Source: Rhizobiales bacterium 62-17 (GTDB taxonomy: Bacteria > Pseudomonadota > Alphaproteobacteria > Rhizobiales > Beijerinckiaceae). From it: DNA of 64,000 nucleotides. Each line of letters starts with the position of its first letter. The stretch's first letter is position 1. Location of the stretch: contig MKVW01000009.1 in the NCBI GenBank assembly GCA_001898965.1, positions 1,594,479 to 1,658,478 of the forward strand, written 5' to 3'. The notes under the pieces are model-generated. The model did no database searches. It worked only from the letters and a program-made list of their open reading frames with translations, and was not told the DNA's origin. Positions 42,284 to 51,451 of the stretch are shown piece after piece. Position numbers and translations under genes: made by a program.

Positions 42284-42989
42284 GCCGCTCATCGCCGTGC
42301 ACGGCTTGAACACATTTTACGACGCGAGCCATATCCTGCGCGACGTCACGCTCGAACTCCGTGAAGGCGAAACCCTCGGCCTCATGGGCCGCAACGGCAT
42401 GGGCAAGACGACCCTGTTGCGCACCATCATGGGGCTGGTGAAACCGCGCTCGGGCCGCGTCAGCGTGGCCGGCCGAGACGTCACAGGCGAAGCGAGCTTT
42501 CGCATCGCCCAACAGGGCCTCGCTTATGTGCCCGAAGGGCGCGGCATCTTTGCGACGCTCAGCGTTTTGGAGCATTTGCAGATCGCCGAACGAACTGGCG
42601 TCGATGGCAGCCGGGATTGGACATTGCAGCGCGTGCTCGATCTTTTCCCGCGCCTGCGGGAACGGCTCGGCCATCGCGGCGATCAATTGTCTGGCGGCGA
42701 GCAGCAAATGGTGGCGATCGCCCGCGCGCTGCTGACCAATCCGCGCGTGCTCATTCTCGACGAGGCGACGGAAGGCCTGGCGCCGCTTATCCGAGAGGAA
42801 ATCTGGAAAATCATTCGCCTGGTGAAAGGCGCCGGCCTTTCGAGCCTGATCGTCGACAAAACGGTTTCGGAAGTGGCGGCGGTGTCCGATCGGATCGCGA
42901 TCCTGGTGAAGGGCGAGGTGGCGTTCAATGCGACGCCGGATGTTTTGAAGGCCGATCCGGATCTCATGCACCAGTATCTGGGCGTGTGA
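42273..42989 (+). CDS. livF: HAAT ABC transporter ATPase LivF-type
   Basis: A 238-residue ATPase with canonical Walker A GRNGMGKTT, LivF landmarks FRIAQQGLAYVPEGRGIFATLSVLEHL, signature LSGGEQQMVAIARALL and Walker B VLILDEATEGLAPL. The Lys of the P-loop is present, in contrast to the second LivF (50695). Last gene of the first HAAT importer, 27 bases before benzoate-CoA ligase, which suggests that uptake and activation are cotranscribed. Confidence 0.93.
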   Translation: MSTKPLIAVHGLNTFYDASHILRDVTLELREGETLGLMGRNGMGKTTLLRTIMGLVKPRSGRVSVAGRDVTGEASFRIAQQGLAYVPEGRGIFATLSVLEHLQIAERTGVDGSRDWTLQRVLDLFPRLRERLGHRGDQLSGGEQQMVAIARALLTNPRVLILDEATEGLAPLIREEIWKIIRLVKGAGLSSLIVDKTVSEVAAVSDRIAILVKGEVAFNATPDVLKADPDLMHQYLGV

Positions 42990-43016
42990 GAGGGAGGCCA
43001 GAGGGAGGACTTGCAG

Positions 43017-44600
43017 ATGAACGCGATGACGATGGATCTGACCTGGGCGCCCCCGGCGGGCGAATATAATGCGGCGAGCGATCTGGTCGATCGTACCGTG
43101 GCGGCAGGCTTCGCCAACAAAGCCGCCTTCATCGATCCGACGCGGCAGATTACCTATCGCGAGCTGCAGCAGCGCTGCAATCGGTTCGCCAACGGTTTGC
43201 GCCGGCTCGGCATCCGCCGTGAAGAGCGCATCGCGCTGATCACGCTCGATACGGTCGATATGCCGGTGGTGTTCTGGGGCGCCATCAAGGCCGGCATCGT
43301 GCCCATCCCGATCAACACGCTTCTGACGCCGGAATTCTGGACCTACATGATCGAGGATTCCCGTGCGGCGGCCGTTGTCGTCTCCGCCGAATTGCTCGAT
43401 CGTGTCGGCCCGGTGCTCGAAGCCATCCGCCAGCAGCGGCCGCTGCATGTGATCGTCAGCGGGCAGGGCGTATTCCCAGAGGCTGTCAATCTGGAAGCCT
43501 TTCTTGGCGAAGGTTCCGATGAAGCCTTGGCCGCGCCGACGCGCGCCGATGAAGTGGCCTTCTGGCTCTATTCGTCTGGCTCCACCGGCGCGCCGAAAGG
43601 CACGCGCCACTTGCACGCCAGCCCGATGTACACCGCGCGGCTCTTTGCCCAGAACGTGTTGAAATTCTCGTCGGAAGACGTGGTGTTCTCCGCCGCGAAA
43701 CTGTTCTTCGCTTATGGGCTGGGCAACAGCATGTCTTTTCCCATGTCCGTTGGCGCGACGGCGATCTTGCTGCCGGATCGCCCGACCCCAGACAGCGTCG
43801 TGAAAGTGATGCGCGATCACCAGCCGACGATCTTCTGCGGCGTGCCGACCCTGTTCGCTTCCATGCTGGCGAACAAGGACATCGGCCAAGGTGCCGGCTC
43901 CGATCGCCTGCGTCTGACGACGTCGGCCGGCGAAGCCCTGCCGGAGGAAATCGGTCTGCGTTGGCAGGAGAAGGTCGGCACCGAAGTGATCGACGGCATC
44001 GGCTCGACCGAGATGCTGCATATCTTCGTTTCCAACCGCCCGGGCTCCGTGCGTTACGGTTCGTCGGGCACGCCCGTTCCCGGCTACGAGGCGAAACTCA
44101 TCGACGACGCCGGCAATCTCGTGCCGCAAGGTGAGATCGGCGAACTCATCATCAAGGGGCCATCCTCGGCCGAGGGCTATTGGCTGCAGCGCGCCAAGAC
44201 CCGCCGCACGTTCTGTGGCGAATGGACGTACACGGGTGACAAATATCGGATCGGCGAGGACGGCTTCTATTATTACTGCGGCCGCACCGACGACATGTTC
44301 AAAGTATCGGGCATCTGGGTCTCGCCCTTCGAGATCGAGAGCGTCTTGCTCACCCACGCGTCCGTTCTCGAAGCGGCTGTCGTCGGCAAGGAAGATACGG
44401 ACGGGCTCGTCAAGCCGAAGGCCTTCGTCGTCTTGAAGCCCGGCGCCGCCAACAGCGAAACGCTGTTTGAAGATCTCAAGGCGCACGTCAAGAACAATGC
44501 CGGCGCCTGGAAATATCCGCGCTGGATGGAAGTGCGAGAAGACCTGCCCAAGACGGCGACGGGCAAAATTCAGCGTTTTAAATTGCGTGAGGAATCATGA
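43017..44600 (+). CDS. bclA: Benzoate-CoA ligase
   Basis: A 527-residue adenylate-forming enzyme that makes benzoyl-CoA from benzoate, CoA and ATP, the entry step of the box pathway. P-loop-like YSSGSTGAPKGTRHLH near residue 182, motif GSTEMLHIFVSNRPG, the hinge region YCGRTDDMFKVSGIWVSPFEIE and the C-terminal catalytic Lys in KTATGKIQRFKL are as in known benzoate-CoA ligases. The ATG at 43017 follows GGGAGGAC; a TTG at 43011 is an alternative. It overlaps the BoxD-type gene by 4 bases. Hydroxybenzoate ligase activity cannot be excluded. Confidence 0.93.
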   Translation: MNAMTMDLTWAPPAGEYNAASDLVDRTVAAGFANKAAFIDPTRQITYRELQQRCNRFANGLRRLGIRREERIALITLDTVDMPVVFWGAIKAGIVPIPINTLLTPEFWTYMIEDSRAAAVVVSAELLDRVGPVLEAIRQQRPLHVIVSGQGVFPEAVNLEAFLGEGSDEALAAPTRADEVAFWLYSSGSTGAPKGTRHLHASPMYTARLFAQNVLKFSSEDVVFSAAKLFFAYGLGNSMSFPMSVGATAILLPDRPTPDSVVKVMRDHQPTIFCGVPTLFASMLANKDIGQGAGSDRLRLTTSAGEALPEEIGLRWQEKVGTEVIDGIGSTEMLHIFVSNRPGSVRYGSSGTPVPGYEAKLIDDAGNLVPQGEIGELIIKGPSSAEGYWLQRAKTRRTFCGEWTYTGDKYRIGEDGFYYYCGRTDDMFKVSGIWVSPFEIESVLLTHASVLEAAVVGKEDTDGLVKPKAFVVLKPGAANSETLFEDLKAHVKNNAGAWKYPRWMEVREDLPKTATGKIQRFKLREES

Positions 44601-46171
44601 TCGAGCTTTCCAGTCATGTGTTGGGGCGTTGGCTGCCGCCGGTATCAGGTGGTGCGGAGATTCGCAGCGCTGTTACCGGCGAGCCAGTGGCGCGGGTGGC
44701 GTCGGAGCCGATGGCCATGGCGGACGTGCTGGCCTATGCCCGCAAGACTGGCGGCCCGGCCTTACGCAAGGCGACGTTTCGCGAACGAGCGGAACAGCTC
44801 AAGAAGCTCGCCGAATATCTGAATGCCCATAAAGAACAGCTCTACGAACTGTCGCGCCATGCCGGCGCCACGAAAATGGATGCCATGCTCGATGTGGACG
44901 GCGGCATCGGCGTGTTGTTCGTTTATGCGTCCAAAGGGCGGCGCGAGCTGCCGGCATCCAATCTGCTGCTCGATGGTGACGTTGAACCCCTGACGAAGAG
45001 TGGCAATTTCATCGGCCGCCATGTGCGCACGCCCTTACAGGGCGCGGCGGTTCACATCAACGCTTTCAACTTCCCCTGCTGGGGTCTGCTCGAAAAATTT
45101 GCGCCGGCTTTTCTGGCTGGCGTGCCCGTCATCACCAAGCCGGCGACGGTCACGGCCTATGTAGCCGAACGGCTTGTGCGTCTCGTCGAAGCCTCCGGTG
45201 TATTGCCCCCCGGTGCCTTGCAGACGGTGATCGGATCGACGGGCGATCTCTTCGATCATCTCACCGGCCAGGATGTGGTCTCCTTCACCGGCTCGGCCGA
45301 GACGGCGCAGATCTTGCAACGCCATCCCGTCATCGCGCGCGAGGCCGTGCGCTTCATCGCCGAGCGGGATTCGGTCAATGCGGCGCTGCTGGCGCCAGAT
45401 GCGGCACCCGGCACGCCGGAGTTCGATCTTTTCGTCAAGGAAGTGGCGCGCGAGATGACCGTGAAGGCCGGCCAGAAGTGCACAGCCATCCGTCGCGCTT
45501 TCGTGCCGCGCGGTGCGCTGGCGGCGGCGACGGAGGCATTGCGGGCGCGCCTCGCCAAAGTGGCGGTCGGCGATCCGGCGCTGGAGAATGTTCGCATGGG
45601 GCCTTTGGTCGGCCTCAGCCAGCGCGGGCAGGTGCTCGATCTCGTCGGCAAGCTCAGGCAGGAATGCGAGCTGGCTTTCGGCGATCCGCAAGCCTTCGAA
45701 GTCGTTGGCGCTGATGCGAAGACCGGCGCGTTCCTGCCGCCGCTTTTGCTGAGCTGCGCGTCGCCGGCCACCGCCAAATACGTTCATGACGTGGAAGCCT
45801 TCGGCCCGGTTTCGACGCTCATGCCGTATGACGATCTCGATCAGGCGATGGAACTGGTCAATCGCGGCCAAGGCAGCCTCGTTGCCTCCGTCTACACCTA
45901 TGATGCGGCGGCCGCGGCGCGCATCGTGCAGGACATCGGCTCGTTCCATGGCCGTCTGCTGTTCATCGATCGTGATTGCGGCGCCGAGCAGACCGGCCAC
46001 GGATCGCCGATGCCGCATCTGCTGCATGGCGGCCCGGGCCGCGCCGGCGGCGGCGAGGAACTCGGTGGCCTGCGCGGGATGATGCATTACTTGCAGCGCA
46101 CGGCTTTGCAGGGATCGGCGGCACGCATCGCATCGATCACGGGTGAACCGCTGGCTGTCCCGGCCTCATAA
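44597..46171 (+). CDS. boxD: 3,4-dehydroadipyl-CoA semialdehyde dehydrogenase (BoxD-type)
   Basis: A 524-residue NADP-type aldehyde dehydrogenase that oxidises the product of BoxC to 3,4-dehydroadipyl-CoA. Catalytic Cys is in VKAGQKCTAIRRAFV (about residue 295) and the general-base Glu in RFIAERDSVNAALL; the N-terminal NAFNFPCWGLLEKFAPAFLAGVPVITKPAT is shared with BoxD and PaaN. Length is characteristic (about 520 residues against 490 for ordinary ALDHs). Overlaps the ligase by ATGA and ends before a strong terminator, which closes the box block. Confidence 0.9.
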   Translation: MIELSSHVLGRWLPPVSGGAEIRSAVTGEPVARVASEPMAMADVLAYARKTGGPALRKATFRERAEQLKKLAEYLNAHKEQLYELSRHAGATKMDAMLDVDGGIGVLFVYASKGRRELPASNLLLDGDVEPLTKSGNFIGRHVRTPLQGAAVHINAFNFPCWGLLEKFAPAFLAGVPVITKPATVTAYVAERLVRLVEASGVLPPGALQTVIGSTGDLFDHLTGQDVVSFTGSAETAQILQRHPVIAREAVRFIAERDSVNAALLAPDAAPGTPEFDLFVKEVAREMTVKAGQKCTAIRRAFVPRGALAAATEALRARLAKVAVGDPALENVRMGPLVGLSQRGQVLDLVGKLRQECELAFGDPQAFEVVGADAKTGAFLPPLLLSCASPATAKYVHDVEAFGPVSTLMPYDDLDQAMELVNRGQGSLVASVYTYDAAAAARIVQDIGSFHGRLLFIDRDCGAEQTGHGSPMPHLLHGGPGRAGGGEELGGLRGMMHYLQRTALQGSAARIASITGEPLAVPAS

Positions 46172-46191
46172 ACGGACCTCCAAGAGGTCAG

Positions 46192-46229
46192 GCCAAGCCA
46201 GCGGCTTTGCTGCCGCTGGCTTGGCTTTG
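46192..46229 (+). terminator. Terminator after boxD
   Basis: A perfect 14-bp stem (46192-46205 with 46212-46225) and 6-base loop, then TTTGG. The longest hairpin in the window; it separates the box block from the second HAAT transporter and its own promoter. Confidence 0.8.
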
Positions 46230-46279
46230 GACGGACAAAATCGCAGTTTAGATTTTCGAAAAATGTAAAAAGTATATTA

Positions 46280-46308
46280 TTGACATAAAGACCCTCCCTC
46301 CCTAGTTT
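46280..46308 (+). promoter_or_regulatory. Promoter of the second HAAT operon
   Basis: A perfect -35 TTGACA at 46280-46285, 17-base spacer and -10 TAGTTT at 46303-46308. It follows AAAAAG and overlaps the 12-mer TATATTATTGAC (46273-46284) that recurs at 60675-60686. A 118-base leader runs to the binding-protein ATG at 46426. Confidence 0.6.
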
Positions 46309-46425
46309 GCCGGCGTTTTTGCCGGGGTTCGAGAAAAGCCTGGCCGGATTTGAACGATCCGGACCGCTGGTTGGCTTTCCGAAGGGGATTGGACTCGCCC
46401 CGGTCCAACCAGTGGAGGGATGTCG

Positions 46426-47664
46426 ATGAAATCCATACGCCTATTCGCTCTGGCCGCCGTTTCGGCCCTGGCTCTTGGAGCGGGCGCGGCCAAGGCCGAT
46501 CCGGTGAAGGTCGCTTATCTGACCCCGAAGACCGGACCGCTGGCGTTCATCGGCGCGATGTACGAGCCGACCGTGGATTTCGTCGCCAAACCGTTCAATG
46601 CCGCCGGCGGCTGGAACGGCAACCCGCTGCAAGTGACCATCTATGACGATGCCGGCACCACCCAGGGCGCGGCCGATCGCTTCAAACAGGCTATCGCCGA
46701 TGGCGCCCGCATTTTCATCGGCGCCGGCACGTCGCCTTTGGCGTCGCAGAACCTCGCCGACGTACAGCGCTGGAACCAGCGCAATCCCGATGATCCGGCC
46801 GTGCTGCTCATCGTCGGCGCCGAAGGGCTCAACTTCACCGGTAAGGACTGCAACTACTATTCCTTCCGCTTCACCACCACGCCCTACATCCGTCAGAACG
46901 CGCTCGCGAAAGTGATGAAGGACAAAGGTATGCTCGGCGAGCGCATCTATTCCCTGCAGCCCGACTATACGATGGGCCGAGAGATGGAAGCGGCTTCCGA
47001 TGAAAACGCCAAGACCTACGGCTATGAAGTGGTCGGCAAGGCGCGTCACGACGTCTTCAAGATCCGCGACTTCTCGCCCTTCATCGAAAAGGTCCGTGCC
47101 GCCAAGCCCGACACGGTGTTCACGGCGAGCAGTGGCAGCGATCTTCTGCTGATCCTGCAAGCGGCTTCCGCCTCGGGGTTGAAGACCAAATTCGCCGGCA
47201 TGTTCCTCGACGAGCCGGGCAATCTGGCGAGCGCCGGCGCCGCCGCTCTTGGTGGTTACAGCGCGCAGATCTTCAATGCCGAAGCGGGCGGTGAAGCGGG
47301 CGAGGCCTATCGCGCCGCGTTCAACACGGCGACGGGTCGCGATCCTGTGGCCTTCATGAGCAACGGCCTGATCACCATGACCATGTTGACCAGCGCCGTG
47401 AAGTCGCTGCCGGCGGGAAGCAAGATCAACATCAAGCAGCTCATCACCGCGCTTGAGAACAACAAGGTCGAATGGCCGATGGGCACGCTGTCGATGCGCG
47501 CGCAGGACCATCAGCTGCAACTGCCGCTGGTTGTTTCCATCGTGTTGAAGGACGCCAAACACAAGCTCGATGGCACCGACATGGGCTTCCAACCGGTCAA
47601 ACTGCTGAGCGCCGAGGAAACCTCGGTGCCTGTCAGCGCCGAATGCAAAATGGTCCGTCCCTGA
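46426..47664 (+). CDS. HAAT ABC substrate-binding protein
   Basis: A 412-residue periplasmic binding protein of the Liv family with a Sec signal peptide (MKSIRLFALAAVSALALGAGAAKAD) and KVAYLTPKTGPLAFIGAMYEP at the start of the mature part. The ATG at 46426 stands 7 bases behind GGAGG; the ATG at 46420 is too close to it. The ligand pocket cannot be read, but operon company (LivHMGF, then CoA-ester oxidation genes) fits an aromatic or phenylalkanoate acid. Clearly different from the first HAAT binding protein. Confidence 0.92.
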   Translation: MKSIRLFALAAVSALALGAGAAKADPVKVAYLTPKTGPLAFIGAMYEPTVDFVAKPFNAAGGWNGNPLQVTIYDDAGTTQGAADRFKQAIADGARIFIGAGTSPLASQNLADVQRWNQRNPDDPAVLLIVGAEGLNFTGKDCNYYSFRFTTTPYIRQNALAKVMKDKGMLGERIYSLQPDYTMGREMEAASDENAKTYGYEVVGKARHDVFKIRDFSPFIEKVRAAKPDTVFTASSGSDLLLILQAASASGLKTKFAGMFLDEPGNLASAGAAALGGYSAQIFNAEAGGEAGEAYRAAFNTATGRDPVAFMSNGLITMTMLTSAVKSLPAGSKINIKQLITALENNKVEWPMGTLSMRAQDHQLQLPLVVSIVLKDAKHKLDGTDMGFQPVKLLSAEETSVPVSAECKMVRP

Positions 47665-47678
47665 CCGGAGCGAACGCG

Positions 47679-47704
47679 GCTGGGCATCGTCGGCGATGCC
47701 CAGC
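47679..47704 (+). terminator. Intercistronic hairpin after second binding-protein gene
   Basis: An 11-bp stem (GCTGGGCATCG at 47679-47689, CGATGCCCAGC at 47694-47704) with a 4-base loop and no T-run. Same place as the hairpin in the first HAAT operon, so probably it also favours the binding protein. Confidence 0.6.
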
Positions 47705-47729
47705 TTGAACGCTCCCGGAGCTTGAAAAT

Positions 47730-48671
47730 ATGGATACTGTTGTTGTCGCGTTGCTGAACGGGGTGATCTACGGGCTCTTGCTCTTCATGATCAGCTCCGG
47801 TCTCACGCTCATCTTTGGCATGATGGGCATTTTGAACTTCGCCCATGCGTCGTTCTATATGTTGGGTGCCTATCTTGCCTTCACGGCAGTGACGATTTTC
47901 GGCTTTTGGGGCGGCATTTTGGTCGGCACGCTCGGCGTGGCGCTGATCGGCTTTGTGTGCGAGCGCTATTTGCTGCGGCATGTGCGCTCCTTCGGCCATG
48001 TGCAGGAATTGCTGCTCACCTTCGGCCTGTTTTTCGCTTTCGAAGAGCTGGTGAAACTGTTTTACGGCCCCTATGCGGTCGCCTATTCGGTGCCCGAAAG
48101 CCTGCGTTTCGCCGCGTTCACCATTGGCGATGCGTCTTATCCGTTCTTCCGCGTGCTCATCGGTGCCACCGCGATCGTGATGTTCGCGGCGATCTTCTGT
48201 CTGTTGCGCTTTACGCGCATCGGTCTTGTCGTACGCGCGGCCGTTCTCAATCCGGATATGGTGCGGGCGCTCGGTTATAATGTCTCCGCCATTTTCTCGG
48301 CCATGTTCGCGGTCGGCGCCGGATTGGCCGGCCTCGCGGGTGCCATGGGTGGCGCCTATTACACAACGAGCCCCAATATGGCGACGGAACTCGGCGTCAT
48401 CGTCTTCGTCGTCGTGGTCGTCGGTGGTCTGGGCTCCGTCGGCGGGGCGCTCATCGCCTCATTGCTGATCGGCATACTGGTCAACGCCGTCGTCTATCTC
48501 GACGTCACCTTTGGCCAGATCCTGGCGACGATCGGGCTCGTCTCGCAAAAGACCGCCAGCGATCTTCTCGCCGTGCCGCTGTCCAGCACGGCCGGCGTTC
48601 TGCCCTTCCTGCTTATGCTGTTGGTGTTGATGTTCCGTCCGCAAGGCATTGCGGGCGACGATAGAGCTTAG
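47730..48671 (+). CDS. livH: HAAT ABC transporter permease LivH-type
   Basis: A 313-residue inner-membrane protein with LivH landmarks: ALLNGVIYGLLLFMISSGLTLIFGMMGILNFAHASFYMLGAY at the N-terminus and VVVVVGGLGSVGGALIASLLIGIL toward the end. A start follows CGGAG. Three bases separate it from LivM. It pairs with the longer LivM at 48675. Confidence 0.93.
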   Translation: MDTVVVALLNGVIYGLLLFMISSGLTLIFGMMGILNFAHASFYMLGAYLAFTAVTIFGFWGGILVGTLGVALIGFVCERYLLRHVRSFGHVQELLLTFGLFFAFEELVKLFYGPYAVAYSVPESLRFAAFTIGDASYPFFRVLIGATAIVMFAAIFCLLRFTRIGLVVRAAVLNPDMVRALGYNVSAIFSAMFAVGAGLAGLAGAMGGAYYTTSPNMATELGVIVFVVVVVGGLGSVGGALIASLLIGILVNAVVYLDVTFGQILATIGLVSQKTASDLLAVPLSSTAGVLPFLLMLLVLMFRPQGIAGDDRA

Positions 48672-48674
48672 GTC

Positions 48675-49946
48675 ATGAAGAGCATTTCCTACATCCTGAT
48701 GGCCGCCGTGGCCGCCCTCCTGATCGTCCTGCCCTATGTCGGCGATCTCGCTAGCCAGAATCTGGCGATCAAGGTGATGATCGCGGCGATCTTCGCGCTC
48801 GGCTTCAATCTGCTGTGGGGGCAGGCGGGCCTGCCGTCCTTCGGCCACGCCGCTTACTATGGCATCGGCACCTTCGCGACGATCTATGCGATGGAAGCGA
48901 TCGACAAAGGTGGCTTCTTGCCGACGCCTTTGCTGCCACTCGTCGGCGCCGCGGCCGGATTTGTCTTCGGCTTGATCGCCGGCTGGTTCGCCACCATTCG
49001 CACCGGCGTTTATTTCGCCATGATCACCGTGGCATTGGCGGAGCTCGTCAGCGCCATCGCGGTGAAATGGGAAGGCGTGTTCGGTGGCGAGTCGGGCCTG
49101 CGCTCGATCCGCTCCGATTGGGGCCCGTTCGCCTTTCAGACCACCACGTCGGTCTATTACCTGACCTTGGTCTGGGCGGTTCTGGTGATGTTGTTCCTTT
49201 ATTGGCTCCAGGGCAGCCCCTTCGGCCTCATCGTCCGTGGCATCCGCGAGCGCGAGTTGCGCGTCAAGTTTCTGGGTTACGATGCGCGCAAGGTGAAGAC
49301 GCTGGTCTTTGCTCTGTCGGCCGCTGTGTCAGGCCTGGCCGGTGGGCTACTCGCCATCTCCGATGAATCGGCCAACATGGTTCTGTTCCAGGGCGCCGGC
49401 TCGGCCTTCGTCGTTCTCAACACGGTCATCGGCGGCGCCAATGTCTTCTTCGGGCCGGTGATTGGCGCGGCCCTGACCACCTGCTTCGGCTATTTCGGCG
49501 CCAATCTCTCGCACTTCTGGATGTTCTATCTGGGCGTCGCTTTCGTCGCCACGGTGCTGTTCGCGCCGGAGGGCATTGGTGGCGCCATCGTCGAGCGCGC
49601 GCGTCAGGTGCGTGCGGGCGAACGAGCGCTGCTGAATCTTTCGGACATCGCCAATCTGTCGGCTCTGATCGTCGCGATCGTCGGTCTGATCATTCTCGTC
49701 GAAGTGACCGGCACGATTTGTTCCGAGTCTTATCGCGCGGCTGTGGCCTCTGGCCAAGGCGTCTGGCCGGCGGTGAAACTGATGGGGCTCTCGTTCAATC
49801 CGCTGTCGCCGCTGACGTGGATTGCCGGTATCGGCGGGCTGCTGCTCGGCACATGGGTGCTGTTGAAACAGGGCCTGGCGAAATGGCCGTCCTTCCTGCG
49901 TCGTACCGAGCTTGCCCAACCCGTCGGCACGGGAGAGGCGAAATGA
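48675..49946 (+). CDS. livM: HAAT ABC transporter permease LivM-type with C-terminal extension
   Basis: A 423-residue permease. The first ~310 residues are a normal LivM (WGQAGLPSFGHAAYYGIG, RTGVYFAMITVALAELVSA, coupling loop IRERELRVKFLGYDARKVK). The extra ~110 residues hold two hydrophobic stretches, about 326-343 (LIVAIVGLIILVEVTG region) and 379-397 (LTWIAGIGGLLLGTWVLL), and a polar tail. LivM proteins usually end near 310-350 residues, so the extension could add two membrane segments. It overlaps LivG by 4 bases. I cannot assign a function to the extension. Confidence 0.9.
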   Translation: MKSISYILMAAVAALLIVLPYVGDLASQNLAIKVMIAAIFALGFNLLWGQAGLPSFGHAAYYGIGTFATIYAMEAIDKGGFLPTPLLPLVGAAAGFVFGLIAGWFATIRTGVYFAMITVALAELVSAIAVKWEGVFGGESGLRSIRSDWGPFAFQTTTSVYYLTLVWAVLVMLFLYWLQGSPFGLIVRGIRERELRVKFLGYDARKVKTLVFALSAAVSGLAGGLLAISDESANMVLFQGAGSAFVVLNTVIGGANVFFGPVIGAALTTCFGYFGANLSHFWMFYLGVAFVATVLFAPEGIGGAIVERARQVRAGERALLNLSDIANLSALIVAIVGLIILVEVTGTICSESYRAAVASGQGVWPAVKLMGLSFNPLSPLTWIAGIGGLLLGTWVLLKQGLAKWPSFLRRTELAQPVGTGEAK

Positions 49947-50695
49947 GCGACATCACCCTCAGTCTCGCCTCCGTCGCCAAAAGCTTCGGCATTGTTCGCG
50001 TTCTGGAAGCGATTGACCTTGAGATCGCGCGCGGCGAGCGCCACGCGTTGATCGGCCCCAATGGTGCCGGCAAGTCGACCCTGTTCAATTTGATTTCCGG
50101 GGCCTTCGCCCCGACATCGGGCACGATCACGCTGAATGGAGCCGCTATCGGCGGTCTGGTGCCCCATAAGATCAATCGGGCTGGCCTCGGCCGCTCGTTT
50201 CAGATCACCCATGTGTTCGACAAGCTGACAGTGCGCGAGAACATCATGCTGAGCGTGATGGGGCGCTTCGGCAAGCGCTGGAGCCTGCTGCGTCGCGGTC
50301 CGGTCTGGACCGACATCGCCCGTGAGACCGATGCTATCCTTGAAGGCGCCAATCTCACCACCCGCGCCCATAAGCGTGCCGGCGATCTCGCCTATTCTGA
50401 ACAGCGCGCGGTCGAAATTTGCATGACCGTCGGCACGGGTGCTGATCTCATTCTGCTCGACGAACCCACCGCCGGCATGTCGCGCGAGGAAACCGAACAT
50501 GTCATCACCTTCATCCGGCGCATGACCGAAGGGCGCACCCTGGTGATGGTCGAGCACGACATGGACGTGGTCTTCAATCTCGCCGATCGCGTTTCGGTTC
50601 TGGTGAACGGTCGCATTCTCATGACCGGCACGCCCGCCGAGATCCGCGCCGATGCGCGCGTCAAGGAAGCCTATCTGGGCGAGGGGGCGCACTGA
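49943..50695 (+). CDS. livG: HAAT ABC transporter ATPase LivG-type
   Basis: A 250-residue ATPase with Walker A GPNGAGKST near residue 37, LGRSFQITHVFDKLTVRENI, signature present as LAYSEQRAVEICMTV (diverged from LSGGQ) and Walker B LILLDEPTAGMSREE. The ATG at 49943 overlaps the LivM stop; longer in-frame extensions are shadow of LivM. Its stop overlaps the LivF start by one base. Confidence 0.92.
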   Translation: MSDITLSLASVAKSFGIVRVLEAIDLEIARGERHALIGPNGAGKSTLFNLISGAFAPTSGTITLNGAAIGGLVPHKINRAGLGRSFQITHVFDKLTVRENIMLSVMGRFGKRWSLLRRGPVWTDIARETDAILEGANLTTRAHKRAGDLAYSEQRAVEICMTVGTGADLILLDEPTAGMSREETEHVITFIRRMTEGRTLVMVEHDMDVVFNLADRVSVLVNGRILMTGTPAEIRADARVKEAYLGEGAH

Positions 50696-51399
50696 TGCTC
50701 GATATTGCCAATCTGCACGCTGCCTACGGCCATATCAAAGTCTTGAACGGCGTCACCTTCCAGGTGCCGAACGGTTCGATCGCCACCATCTTGGGACGCA
50801 ACGGTTCCGGCCGTTCCTCGACCTGCAAGGCGGTGATGGGCCTCTTGCCGCCCTCGCGCGGCACGGTGAAACTCGGCGGCCGCGAACTCGCCGGTATGCC
50901 CGCCCACGAGATTGCTCATGCCGGTATCGGCTATGTCCCCGAGGATCGGCAGATTTTCCGCAACCTCACGGTCGATGAGAATATGACCATCGGAGTCAAG
51001 GCCGGCGTCTCGCCGCGCCCGGCCTGGACGCGCGATGAACTCTACGATGTGTTTCCACGCCTGCGCGAACGGCGCAACATCAAGGCCGGCTTTTTGTCGG
51101 GCGGCGAACAGCAGATGCTCACTCTGTTCCGTTCCCTGCTCGGCAATCCCGATGTCATGCTGATCGATGAGCCGACTGAAGGGCTTGCGCCGAAAGTTAT
51201 CGACGCCCTGGCCGAAACCATTCTGGAGATGAAACGGCGCGGCCTGGCGATTCTTCTGCTCGAGCAGAAACTCTCCATGGTCATGCGACTGACCGACAAG
51301 GTTTTTGTCATGGGCCGAGGCGAGATCGTCTTTTCTGGCTCCGTCGCCGAATTCCAGGCGAATGATGTCGTGCGGAGCACCTGGCTGGAAGTAAGCTGA
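50695..51399 (+). CDS. livF: HAAT ABC transporter ATPase LivF-type, Arg in Walker A
   Basis: A 234-residue LivF with signature LSGGEQQMLTLFRSLL and Walker B VMLIDEPTEGLAPK. The P-loop reads GRNGSGRSST: Arg (codon CGT) stands where Lys is invariant in most ABC ATPases. A similar Arg occurs, to my knowledge, in some HAAT LivF proteins, so the protein may bind nucleotide normally, or the pair may rely on the LivG site. VLILDE-type Walker B and the LivF switch region are otherwise intact. Last gene of the second transporter, 52 bases before the FadB-like gene. Confidence 0.9.
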   Translation: MLDIANLHAAYGHIKVLNGVTFQVPNGSIATILGRNGSGRSSTCKAVMGLLPPSRGTVKLGGRELAGMPAHEIAHAGIGYVPEDRQIFRNLTVDENMTIGVKAGVSPRPAWTRDELYDVFPRLRERRNIKAGFLSGGEQQMLTLFRSLLGNPDVMLIDEPTEGLAPKVIDALAETILEMKRRGLAILLLEQKLSMVMRLTDKVFVMGRGEIVFSGSVAEFQANDVVRSTWLEVS

Positions 51400-51451
51400 A
51401 TCCTAAGGCACATTCGTCGAACCGTTTCGTCATGCATTCAAAGGGTAAATT

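Noticed and set aside
42033-44486. An 817-codon open frame on the minus strand opposite livF and benzoate-CoA ligase
   Set aside because: It is fully covered by well-identified genes on the other strand. The antisense frame is open because of GC-rich codon bias; the translated protein is rich in Arg/His/Gln and resembles no family.
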